A stretch of DNA of 64,000 bases, taken from positions 558,001-622,000 of the forward strand of contig CAVPRX010000001.1 in the NCBI GenBank assembly GCA_963708115.1, read 5' to 3'. Positions 51,412 through 61,467 of this stretch are shown one piece after another (positions within the stretch are counted from its first letter, which is position 1; every line of letters starts with the position of its first letter). The notes below the pieces were generated by a model. That model did not search any database and was not told where the DNA came from. It saw nothing but the letters and a program-made list of their open reading frames with translations. This DNA is from VRUE01 sp963708115 (GTDB taxonomy: Bacteria > Actinomycetota > Thermoleophilia > Solirubrobacterales > 70-9). The translations under genes and the position numbers were made by a program.

Positions 51412-52107
51412 GCGCTCGGAGAAGAGCAGCTCGGCAAGCCGCAGGTCGGTCTGCGTAGTCACCTTGAGGTTCTCGGGCGGGGACGGATGGATCAACACCC
51501 GACCACCGACCGCCTCGATCAGCATCGCCTCATCGGTCGCCGCCTCAACCTGAGCCGGATCCGCCCGGAGCGCACGGCGCAAGGCCTCGACGCGGAAGAC
51601 CTGAGGCGTCTGCGCCGCCCAGAGCACACTGCGATCGACGGTCGCCTCGACAACTTCTGTCGCGTTGTTGACCCTATGGGCATCAAAAGGCATCAGATGT
51701 TCGGCGCTGGCACGCTTGATCGTGTCGGTGACCGGGGTGGCGGCTATCGCGCCGTCCGCGCCGGGATCGGCGACCAGGGTCGCGACCACGCCGTCGACCA
51801 GCTCAGGCGTCACAAGCGGCCTGGCGGCATCATGGATCGCGACCAGCTCGGTTCCCACCGCCGCGAGGGCGTTGGCGACCGACTGGGCCCGGGTCGCGCC
51901 CCCATCGACCACACCGAGGTCGTGACCTCCCAGATCATGGACGTGACCCGGCGGGCAGGCGATGACGATCGAGCGCACGCACGCGGCCGCCCGCATCGCC
52001 GCAATCGACCACTCGACCATCGGCTTGCCGGCCAGCGACACAAAAGCCTTCGGACCGCCGGCTCCGAGCCTCTCCCCGGAGCCGGCGGCCGCGATGACCG
52101 CGGTGAC
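51400..52107 (-). CDS. ispD: 2-C-methyl-D-erythritol 4-phosphate cytidylyltransferase (start unresolved)
   Basis: About 235 residues: transfers CMP to methylerythritol phosphate in the MEP pathway. The CTP-binding loop AAAGSGERLG...PKAF, then SIVIACPPGH, DGGATRAQSVANAL, VAIHDAARPLVTPEL and TPVTDTIKRA, and the C-terminal AAQTPQVFRVEAL with ATDEAMLIE, are all present. The conserved N-terminus (VTAVIAAAGSG) has no in-frame ATG, GTG or TTG before it; the first is GTG at 52041, beyond the CTP-binding loop. The given boundary (a GTC codon at 52107) marks where homology starts, not a proven start codon. Confidence 0.88.
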   Translation of the reverse strand, partial: VTAVIAAAGSGERLGAGGPKAFVSLAGKPMVEWSIAAMRAAACVRSIVIACPPGHVHDLGGHDLGVVDGGATRAQSVANALAAVGTELVAIHDAARPLVTPELVDGVVATLVADPGADGAIAATPVTDTIKRASAEHLMPFDAHRVNNATEVVEATVDRSVLWAAQTPQVFRVEALRRALRADPAQVEAATDEAMLIEAVGGRVLIHPSPPENLKVTTQTDLRLAELLFSERSAQ

Positions 52108-52123
52108 GGATGCTGCGGTGCTG

Positions 52124-52690
52124 CTAGGCGGTGGCGGTGGCGGCGAAGCGCTCCTCCAGCAGGCCGTCGAGGTACTCCTCCGCGCCTTCCTCGTCCTTGT
52201 CGAGCGCGTACATGAACTCGGACGCGAGGATCTTCTTGGCCCGCGTGTACATCTGCTTCTCGCCGGTGGAGAGACCCTTCTCCATCTCGCGAAGCGCCAG
52301 GTTGCGGACTACCTCGGCGAGCTCGAACACGTCGCCGGTCTTGATCTTCTCGCGGTTGTACTTGAAACGCCGGTTCCAGTTCTTTGGCATCTCGGACACG
52401 TCATCGGTGAGGACCCCTGTGACCTTCTTGATTTCGACCTCGTCGATGACCCGCCGCAGCCCTGCCTTGCCGGCGTTTTCACACGGAACCATCACGGTGA
52501 GTTCGTTGTGGAGGATCTTGATCGTGAGGTATTCGCGCTCCTCACCCATCAGCTCCCGTGCCTCTTTCTTCATCACCAGGCCGGCGCCATGATGCGGATA
52601 GACGACCTTGTCGCCCTCCTCGAAGTCGCAGATGTACTCGACCTCGACCTCTTCGACGCTTACCTCGGTGGTCTCCTCTAGCTGGGGAAT
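52124..52690 (-). CDS. carD: CarD-family transcriptional regulator (probable ATT start)
   Basis: A 188-residue RNA polymerase-interacting protein. The N-terminal Tudor-like RNAP interaction domain is CDFEEGDKVVYPHHGAGLVM; the C-terminal helical DNA-contact domain includes MPKNWNRRFKYNREKIKTGD and NLALREMEKGLSTGEKQMY. CarD stabilises open promoter complexes, notably at rRNA promoters in mycobacteria. No ATG/GTG/TTG lies near the conserved N-terminus; an ATT at 52690 sits six bases after a perfect AAAGGAG, so AUU initiation is most likely. It follows disA by 37 bases; its stop precedes ispD. Confidence 0.9.
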   Translation of the reverse strand: MPQLEETTEVSVEEVEVEYICDFEEGDKVVYPHHGAGLVMKKEARELMGEEREYLTIKILHNELTVMVPCENAGKAGLRRVIDEVEIKKVTGVLTDDVSEMPKNWNRRFKYNREKIKTGDVFELAEVVRNLALREMEKGLSTGEKQMYTRAKKILASEFMYALDKDEEGAEEYLDGLLEERFAATATA

Positions 52691-52727
52691 CGGTGACTCC
52701 TTTCGATTTGCGACGGCTTCTTTGCCG

Positions 52728-53840
52728 TCAACTCTGTAAGTACCGGTCGACCAGGTCGACCTCCTGAAGCCGCCGCAGGCCCTCGCGGATGTCCTTGGCC
52801 CGGGTTTGGCCGACGTCCTCGACGGCTTCGAGGTCGGCGTCGGATGCCGCCAAGACCTCCTCCAGGCCGCCAAGGTCGTGGATGATCTTCTGGACGACAA
52901 GCTTGGGGATCCGCGGAATGCGACCCATCACACGGTAGCCGCGCGGGGCGACCGGGAAGTCGAGGGTGTTGAGCTTGCGGTCGTAGCCGAGCAACTCGGC
53001 AAGGCGACCGAAGTCGAGCACGTCCTCGTGCGGCATCCGGGCCAGCGACTGCAGGACGGTGACAAGGTTCTGCTCGGAGTCTTCGACCGAGTAGTCGCGG
53101 ATCAGGGCCGCCTTATCGCCGGCTACGCCGACCATCGTCTCCTCGAGCTGCATCTCGATCAGCCGGCCCTCGGTGCCGAGCTCGACGATGTAGCGCTCGA
53201 CCTCGACCGCCATCCGCGTCGTCAGCTCGGCCCGCTGCAGGACGGTGAGCGCGTCGTAGAGGACCCCGCCGCCCTCGAACTCGAGCACGGTAAGGCGGTC
53301 GGCGACCTGTTCGAGTCGCTCGCGGTACTTCTCGAGCGTCGCCAGGCCCTGGTTCGCCTTGGCCAGCACAGCTGGGATCTCCTGCAGGATGTACTTGGTC
53401 CCCTCGACGTAGAGGGAGACGACGTCGCGGCGCTGTGAGATCGCGACGACCAGCGCGCTGGTCTGTTTGGAGACGCGCTCGGCCGTGCGGTGGCGGGTGC
53501 CGGTCTCCGAAGAGAGGATCGTCGGGTCGGGCATCAGCTGGACATTCGCCCAGACGATCTTGGTCGCCTCGGCGTTGAGCACGATCGCCCCGTCCATCTT
53601 TGCCACCTGGTAGAGCATCGCGGGCGTGTAGTCGATGTCGAGCCTGATCCCACCGGAGAGCATGTGCGAGATGTCGCCCGGATCGCCGACGACGATCAGA
53701 CCGCCGGTGCTGGCGTGGACTATGTTGTCGAGGCCCTCGCGTAGTGCGCCGCCCGGAGCGACGACGTCGAGAGCCCTCAGTAGCCGGGGATCTTGACGTT
53801 CTGCCAACTCGTGAAGCTCATCCCCTGGCGGTGAAGACAT
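52728..53840 (-). CDS. disA: DNA integrity scanning protein DisA (diadenylate cyclase)
   Basis: A 370-residue protein making c-di-AMP from two ATP and scanning DNA for branched intermediates. The DAC domain shows VAKMDGAIVLNAEATKI (DGA motif) and SSETGTRHRTAERVSKQT (RHR motif). The middle coiled region (AKANQGLATLEKYRERLEQV) precedes the C-terminal helix-hairpin-helix DNA-binding domain (AASDADLEAVEDVGQTRAKD). Length is as expected (~360). Neighbouring carD and ispD genes reproduce the widely conserved order; the usual radA gene is absent between it and clpC. Confidence 0.95.
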   Translation of the reverse strand: MSSPPGDELHELAERQDPRLLRALDVVAPGGALREGLDNIVHASTGGLIVVGDPGDISHMLSGGIRLDIDYTPAMLYQVAKMDGAIVLNAEATKIVWANVQLMPDPTILSSETGTRHRTAERVSKQTSALVVAISQRRDVVSLYVEGTKYILQEIPAVLAKANQGLATLEKYRERLEQVADRLTVLEFEGGGVLYDALTVLQRAELTTRMAVEVERYIVELGTEGRLIEMQLEETMVGVAGDKAALIRDYSVEDSEQNLVTVLQSLARMPHEDVLDFGRLAELLGYDRKLNTLDFPVAPRGYRVMGRIPRIPKLVVQKIIHDLGGLEEVLAASDADLEAVEDVGQTRAKDIREGLRRLQEVDLVDRYLQS

Positions 53841-53952
53841 CTAGTCTAGGATGGCAAATTCCGCTCTGGAATGCGGCCTGGCAAATCTCGACTGGACAGG
53901 TCGGGAAGGACGTTGTCAAGCGGGTTGGTCACCTAAGGCGGTTTTTCCGCGT

Positions 53953-55344
53953 CTAGAGGTGAAAATGACGGTGATGACGGTGCGGTTTGGGCGCTGGGCG
54001 CCCCGAATCGCGGACGAAGGCCCAGGTTAGGATGGCGCCGGCGGTGCATAAGGCGACCAGAACCCAGGTCGAGCCGGCGACGGAATCGGCGAACGAGCCG
54101 TCGTCGCCGAGCAATACGTGGAAGACCGCGCCGGTGACGGCGAGGGCAACCGTGCCGGCCATCACCCGGTCCATCGCCAACACGCCGGAGGCGATGCCGA
54201 CCTTCTCGGCAGGCATCGCGGCCATCGCCGCGGTCGACATCGGCGCGTAGACGAGGCCGAGGGCGACACCAAAGGGCAGGTAGCCGGCGAGCAGCAGCGC
54301 GTAGGAGCTGCCGGCGTCGATCTGGGTCAGTGCCACCAGGCCGAGGGTGCCCAGAGCCATTCCCAGCGTCATCAACCTCCTCGCCCCGAAACGGGCGATC
54401 AGCCGGCCCGAGAAGGGCGAGATGAAGATCATCGGCACGGTGATCGGCAGGATCATCAGGCCGCTGAGAACCGCCGAGTGGCCGCGCACATCCTGGAGGT
54501 ACTGGGACTGGAAGAACATCACCGACCAGTAGGCGCCGACGAGGGCGAAGGCGGCGGCGCTGGCGCCGAAGTAGGGGCCGTTGCGAAAAAGCGAGAAGTC
54601 GACGATCGGCTCCGCGACCCGGTGCTCGATCCGCCAGAACGCATAGAGACAGGTGAGGCCGAACAGGGCCAGGACGACGGTCGGTCCGGCACCCCAGACC
54701 CGAGCCTGAACCAGCGCCAGGACAACCGCGGTGAGCCCGGCAGCGAGCGTCAGCAGCCCCAGCAAATCGATCCGCCGGCCCGAGCCGGGGTCGTTCGACT
54801 CCTCGGTGGCCAGTGCGGTGATCGCGATCCCTACCGCGGCGATCGGCAGGTTGATCCAGAAGATCAGCCGCCAGTCGACGTCGACGAGGGCGCCGCCGGC
54901 AAGCGGGCCGATGCCCAGCGCGACGGCAGATATCCCGGCCCAGATGCCGAGGGCACGAGGCTGCTGGGCAGCCGGGAAAGCGTTGCAGACGATCGCCAGT
55001 GAGAGCGGCAGCATCGGTGCCGCGCCGGCCCCTTGCAGAACCCTGCCGCAGATCAAGGCCAGTTCGTCGTTGGCGGCGCCGGAGAGGACCGAGCCGAGAG
55101 CGAAGACGCACATGCCGACGAGAAACAGTCGCTTGCGACCGAACATGTCGCCGAGCCTTCCCGCGGTGACGACAAGCGCCGTGATCGCCAACAGGTAGCC
55201 GTTCATCACCCACTGCAGGCCGGCGGCGCTGGCGCCGACGTCGTGGCGGATGCTCGGCAGGGCGAGCGCGACGACGGTCGAGTCGAGCATCAACAAGAAG
55301 AGGCCGGTACAGGTCCCGGCGAGCGTCCACCACTGGCGCGACAT
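53953..55344 (-). CDS. MFS drug/proton antiporter, DHA2 (EmrB/QacA) family
   Basis: A 463-residue, probably 14-helix transporter. LFLLMLDSTVVALALPSIRH (TM1 with the DHA2 Asp), GRLGDMFGRKRLFLVG (motif A), ALICGRVLQGAGAAPMLPLS (motif B region) and GIWAGISAVALGIGPLAGGA (motif C) are all present. It probably exports hydrophobic or cationic compounds. The C-terminus ends in a His-rich tail (HRHHRHFHL), perhaps metal-sensitive. It lies between disA and the aldo/keto reductase gene, interrupting the housekeeping order; its start is 10 bases after that gene's stop. Confidence 0.9.
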   Translation of the reverse strand: MSRQWWTLAGTCTGLFLLMLDSTVVALALPSIRHDVGASAAGLQWVMNGYLLAITALVVTAGRLGDMFGRKRLFLVGMCVFALGSVLSGAANDELALICGRVLQGAGAAPMLPLSLAIVCNAFPAAQQPRALGIWAGISAVALGIGPLAGGALVDVDWRLIFWINLPIAAVGIAITALATEESNDPGSGRRIDLLGLLTLAAGLTAVVLALVQARVWGAGPTVVLALFGLTCLYAFWRIEHRVAEPIVDFSLFRNGPYFGASAAAFALVGAYWSVMFFQSQYLQDVRGHSAVLSGLMILPITVPMIFISPFSGRLIARFGARRLMTLGMALGTLGLVALTQIDAGSSYALLLAGYLPFGVALGLVYAPMSTAAMAAMPAEKVGIASGVLAMDRVMAGTVALAVTGAVFHVLLGDDGSFADSVAGSTWVLVALCTAGAILTWAFVRDSGRPAPKPHRHHRHFHL

Positions 55345-55354
55345 GCGCCGCAGG

Positions 55355-56485
55355 CTATGCGGTCGCGAGGTCGCGATCGGGGTCGATGCCCCAGCGCTCG
55401 CCCACCGCGACGAGGTTCTCGTCCAGCGCCCAGCGGTCGGGGCGCTCCTCGCCCTCGTGCGCGGGGCTGGCGCCCTTCAGCGCCATGCAGCCGGTGTTGT
55501 CGCCGAGGGCGCGAATAGCGGCCACGTCCTCATCGCTCAGTCGCCGCTCGGCCGGCAGGTTCGCCAATTCGACCCGCTTGGCCTCGATCGGACAGGCCTC
55601 CTCGCCGGCCTCCTGGATCAGGGTAGGAACGACGCACTCGACGGCGGGGTGGGCGAGATTCCACTGGCAGGCAAGCTGGATCGGCGTGAGCCGGGCTCGT
55701 TCGGCGATCGGCATCAGCGGCTCCAGCTTCTCCAACCCGGCCTCGATCCAGCCGTCGGGACGGAAGGCCCGGTGGTCGCCCTGAGCCAGTTCCATCCCGG
55801 GCCGCAGGTCACCCCAGAAAAGTCCGCCATAGTCGACCACGCGGGTGATCACCTTGACGCCGTGGCGGGCGGCCGCGTCGAGGCAGAGCTCGCCGGGCCA
55901 GGGCTCAAACGGGTTGAGGATGATCATCGCCCAGTCGATCAGCTCGCCGAAGCGCTCGATACAGGAGATCAAGTCGAGGGTGAAGCCGTTGGCGGGGCCG
56001 GGAGCGACGCCGATCTGCCCGGTCAGGCCCGCCTCGCGCAACGCCGCCATCCCATCCCAGACAACCTCGCTGGAATAGCCGATGCGGTCGGGGTTGTGGA
56101 GGAGCAGCAGGTCGAAGCGCTCGACGCCGAGCCGTTCGAGGCTGCGCTCCGCAGCCATCCGCAGGTGGCCGGCGTACTCGTCCGGCCCACGCAGCCGCGG
56201 ATCGGTAAAGCGAGGAAAGCCGCGCGGCCCATCGCGCTCGCCCTCGTAGAAGTCGTGCCCGACCGCGCCGACGAGCGAGTAGTCGTCCCGCGGCACGCCG
56301 ACCAGTGCCCGGCCAAGGATCCGATCCGCCTCGCCCTGCCCGTAGGTGTCGGCAGTGAGGACCGTGTCGATTCCGCCACCAGGTCGCAGCAGCGCCTCCA
56401 GTCGCTCCGCCTCGATCTTCTCCCCGTAGCGAATAAACCTCCCCCCGCTCCAAGTACCGATCGCCGTCCGCCCGGGTTCACTCAT
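55355..56485 (-). CDS. Aldo/keto reductase family protein
   Basis: A 376-residue (alpha/beta)8-barrel NADPH oxidoreductase. Family pieces: GGGIDTVLTADTYGQGEADR (substrate-side strand with the Asp and catalytic Tyr), ERSLERLGVERFDLLLLHNP (active-site His near residue 130), GLTGQIGVAPGPANGF and the cofactor-binding end PTLIQEAGEEAC. The barrel is longer than typical (~320) because of extra loop residues. Substrate unknown. It is followed closely by the DHA2 transporter gene, suggesting a shared detoxification role (inference). Confidence 0.82.
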   Translation of the reverse strand: MSEPGRTAIGTWSGGRFIRYGEKIEAERLEALLRPGGGIDTVLTADTYGQGEADRILGRALVGVPRDDYSLVGAVGHDFYEGERDGPRGFPRFTDPRLRGPDEYAGHLRMAAERSLERLGVERFDLLLLHNPDRIGYSSEVVWDGMAALREAGLTGQIGVAPGPANGFTLDLISCIERFGELIDWAMIILNPFEPWPGELCLDAAARHGVKVITRVVDYGGLFWGDLRPGMELAQGDHRAFRPDGWIEAGLEKLEPLMPIAERARLTPIQLACQWNLAHPAVECVVPTLIQEAGEEACPIEAKRVELANLPAERRLSDEDVAAIRALGDNTGCMALKGASPAHEGEERPDRWALDENLVAVGERWGIDPDRDLATA

Positions 56486-56508
56486 CTTCGAGAACCGTAG
56501 CGACCCCT

Positions 56509-56589
56509 CGCACGGGTGGCACAGGTGGTGGGGGTGTTCGGACGGGTGAGTCCGCCAACACCCCCACCACCTGTGACAGGACCCGTGCG
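56509..56589. repeat. Bulged palindromic element, family B, copy 2
   Basis: Outer 9-bp stem (56509-56517 / 56581-56589), asymmetric bubble GG versus ACAGG (CCTGT on the minus strand), then a perfect 19-bp inner stem (56520-56538 / 56557-56575) and a CGGAC/GTCCG apical hairpin. The same bubble occurs in 32468-32607 in the opposite orientation, with different outer and inner arm sequences. It starts nine bases after the clpC stop. Confidence 0.8.
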
Positions 56590-56598
56590 CCGAAAACG

Positions 56599-59187
<2,589 letters not shown>

Positions 59188-59199
59188 AGGCTTCCTCTC

Positions 59200-59218
59200 T
59201 TGACCCTTTCAAGGTCAA
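59200..59218 (-). promoter_or_regulatory. Inverted repeat upstream of clpC (HAIR-like operator)
   Basis: TTGACC (59200-59205) and GGTCAA (59213-59218) are separated by seven bases, the layout of the HspR-associated HAIR element (half-site CTTGAGT, spacer of seven). The half-site differs (TTGACC versus TTGAGT). It starts 13 bases before the clpC TTG, overlapping the probable transcript start or -35 region. Confidence 0.4.
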
Positions 59219-59366
59219 ACGCGTTTTGCGGTCGGAAGTACCGGGGGCGCCCCTTCGTCTATCGGGAAGCACCTATGTGCCCTTTAAACGATACCGAGAG
59301 TGCCCACCCGGCCTTGGGACCCCGATTGCCGCTCATAGCGGCCTTTTCGACCCCGTTTCGGGTCCT

Positions 59367-60846
59367 TCAGGAGCGCATCGCCGGGAAAAGCACGATCTCA
59401 CGCAGACTGCGGGCTCCGGTAAGCATCATGACAAGCCGGTCAATTCCCAGTCCCACCCCGCCGGTCGGGGGCATTCCGTACTCGAGCGCCTCGACGAATA
59501 CCTCGTCGTAGGGCTGCGCCTCTTCGTCGCCCCGCTCCAGCTCAGCCGCTTGCTGCTCGAACCGGCGCCGCTGCTCATCCGGGTCGTTGAGCTCGCTGAA
59601 GGAGTTGGCGATCTCGATCGCCGCCGATGAAAGCCTCCCAGCGCTCGACCAGGCCCGGCTCGGAGCGGTGCGCCTTGGCGAAGGGCGAGAGCTCAACCGG
59701 GTAGTCGACGATGAAGGTCGGCTGGATCAGCTCCGGCTCGACCGCCTTCGAGAGCAGGCCGTCGACCAGCTTGCCCCAGCCCTCCGCCTGGTCCAGCTCG
59801 ACGTCCATCGCCGCGGCCAGCGCCTCGCGGGTCGGATGCTCAGCGATGTCGATCCCGGTGCGCTCGCGCACCGCCTCGCGCAGGGTCAGCCGCTTCCAGG
59901 GCGGCGCCAGGTCGATCTCGACCCCGTCGCGCTCGACCACGGTCGTTCCCAGCACCCGCTCGGCGACCTCGGCGACCAGCAGCTCGAGGTCGTGCGCCGT
60001 CCTGCCGTAGTCGGCATAGGCCTCGTACCACTCGAGCATCGTGAACTCGGGGTTGTGCTTGTGCGAGACGCCCTCGTTGCGGAAGTCCTTGCCGAGCTCG
60101 TAGACCTTGTCGATGCCGCCGACGACCAGCCGCTTCAGATAGAGCTCGGTCGCAATCCGCAGGTAGAAGTCGCGGTCGAGCGCGTTGTGGTGGGTGACGA
60201 AGGGGCGCGCCAGGGCACCGCCGTAGAGCGGCTGCAGCACCGGCGTCTCGGCCTCGACGAAGCCGTGCTCGTCGAGCCAGCGACGCACCTCGGCAATCGC
60301 GCGAGCGCGGATCGCAAAGACACGACGGCTCTCCTCGTTGGCAAGCAGATCCAGCTCGCGGCGGCGATAGCGCGTTTCGACGTCCTCGAGACCGTGGAAC
60401 TTGTCCGGTGGCGGACGCAGGCTCTTGGCGAGCAGGCGCCAGTGGTCGATCGCCAGCGAGAGCTCGCCGCCGCGTCGCGTCGCCAGCGCCGTGCCCTCGA
60501 CGCCGACGAAGTCGCCGAGGTCGAGATCGACCAGGAGCTCGAACGCCTCCTCGCCGAGCTTGTCGGCGGTGGCGTGAAGCTGGATCTGGCCAGTGCCGTC
60601 GCGCAAGTCGAGGAAGGCCGCCTTGCCGTGCCCGCGACGGGCGACGATCCGCCCGGCGACGCGGTGACGCGACTCGGTCTCCATCCCCGCGGCCAGCCCC
60701 TCGTGGGCAGCCCGCACCTCGGCGATCTCCTCACGTTCCTCGAACTCATGCGGGAACGGCTCGATCCCGGCCTCGCGCAGCCGCTCGAGCTTCTGGCGGC
60801 GGTCGCGGAGGACGTCTGAGGGCTGCTGTTCCTCTGGCTCGCTCAT
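59367..60846 (-). CDS. lysS: Lysyl-tRNA synthetase (class II), frame broken by one base
   Basis: A class II aminoacyl-tRNA synthetase charging tRNA-Lys; 492 residues if one frameshift is corrected. The first frame runs from 60846 (MSEPEEQQPSDVLRDRRQK), with the OB-fold anticodon domain (RVAGRIVARRGHGKAAFLDL), motif 1 and motif 2 (GKDFRNEGVSHKHNPEFTML), to GLVERWEAFIGG. An extra base at about 59619 shifts the frame to a premature stop. The other frame continues IEIANSFSELNDPDEQRRRF and ends with motif 3, GGVGLGIDRLVMMLTGARSL. The extra base lies in a GGCGGCG run. It follows greA by 24 bases. Confidence 0.88.
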
Positions 60847-60869
60847 TGGGGCGCGAGCCTATTCGACAG

Positions 60870-61349
60870 CTATGCGCTCTCGATTTTGGTGATTTTCAGT
60901 TTCTTCTTCGGCCCGCGCGGCACGTCGACGCTGACCGTGTCGCCGCGCTTGTGGCCGAGCAGAGCTTTGCCGATCGGCGACTCGTTAGAAAGTTTGTGAT
61001 CGGCGGGGTTGGCCTCGGTCGAGCCGACGATCTGGAATTTCTGCGAGTCGCCGGTTTTCTGGTCTTTGACGTGGACGACCGAGCCGAAGCTGACCTCGTC
61101 GGTGTCGACGTCCTTCTCGTCGATGACCGTGGCACGGCGCAGGCGCTCTTCGAGCTGGGCGATCCTGCCCTCGAGCAACGCCTGTTCGTTCTTGGCGTCG
61201 TCGTACTCGGCGTTCTCGGAGATGTCGCCGAACTCGCGGGCCTCCTTGATCCGCGCCGCAACCTCCCGCCGTTTGGCGGTCGACAGGTGCTCGATTTCCT
61301 CTTTGAGCTTCTCGAGCCCTTCCGGGGTGATTACGGCTTGCCGAGTCAC
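60870..61349 (-). CDS. greA: Transcription elongation factor GreA
   Basis: A 159-residue GreA/GreB factor that stimulates RNA cleavage by backtracked RNA polymerase. The N-terminal coiled coil (LEKLKEEIEHLSTAKRREVA, GDISENAEYDDAKNEQALLE) carries the acidic tip residues; the C-terminal globular domain has PADHKLSNESPIGKALLGHK and GDTVSVDVPRG. Length is normal. Start ATG at 61349. A leader region with a -10 box lies upstream. lysS follows after 24 bases, so greA-lysS is likely one transcript. Confidence 0.95.
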   Translation of the reverse strand: MTRQAVITPEGLEKLKEEIEHLSTAKRREVAARIKEAREFGDISENAEYDDAKNEQALLEGRIAQLEERLRRATVIDEKDVDTDEVSFGSVVHVKDQKTGDSQKFQIVGSTEANPADHKLSNESPIGKALLGHKRGDTVSVDVPRGPKKKLKITKIESA

Positions 61350-61391
61350 TTTGCGCTGACCTCGCTTCTACTGGCTGGATGTGGGTTTGTT

Positions 61392-61467
61392 GGGCCCTGA
61401 GACCAAAAACGCCCAGGTGCGACGGCTTTCGCCACGCCACACCAGGGCCCGAAGTCGCGGGATTATA
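61392..61467 (-). promoter_or_regulatory. Putative greA promoter and leader
   Basis: On the minus strand TATAAT (plus-strand 61462-61467) overlaps the dusB stop codon, with TTGAGT 19 bases upstream of it. The ~110-base leader to greA contains an 8-bp inverted repeat, GGGCCCTG (61392-61399) and CAGGGCCC (61443-61450). Confidence 0.4.
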
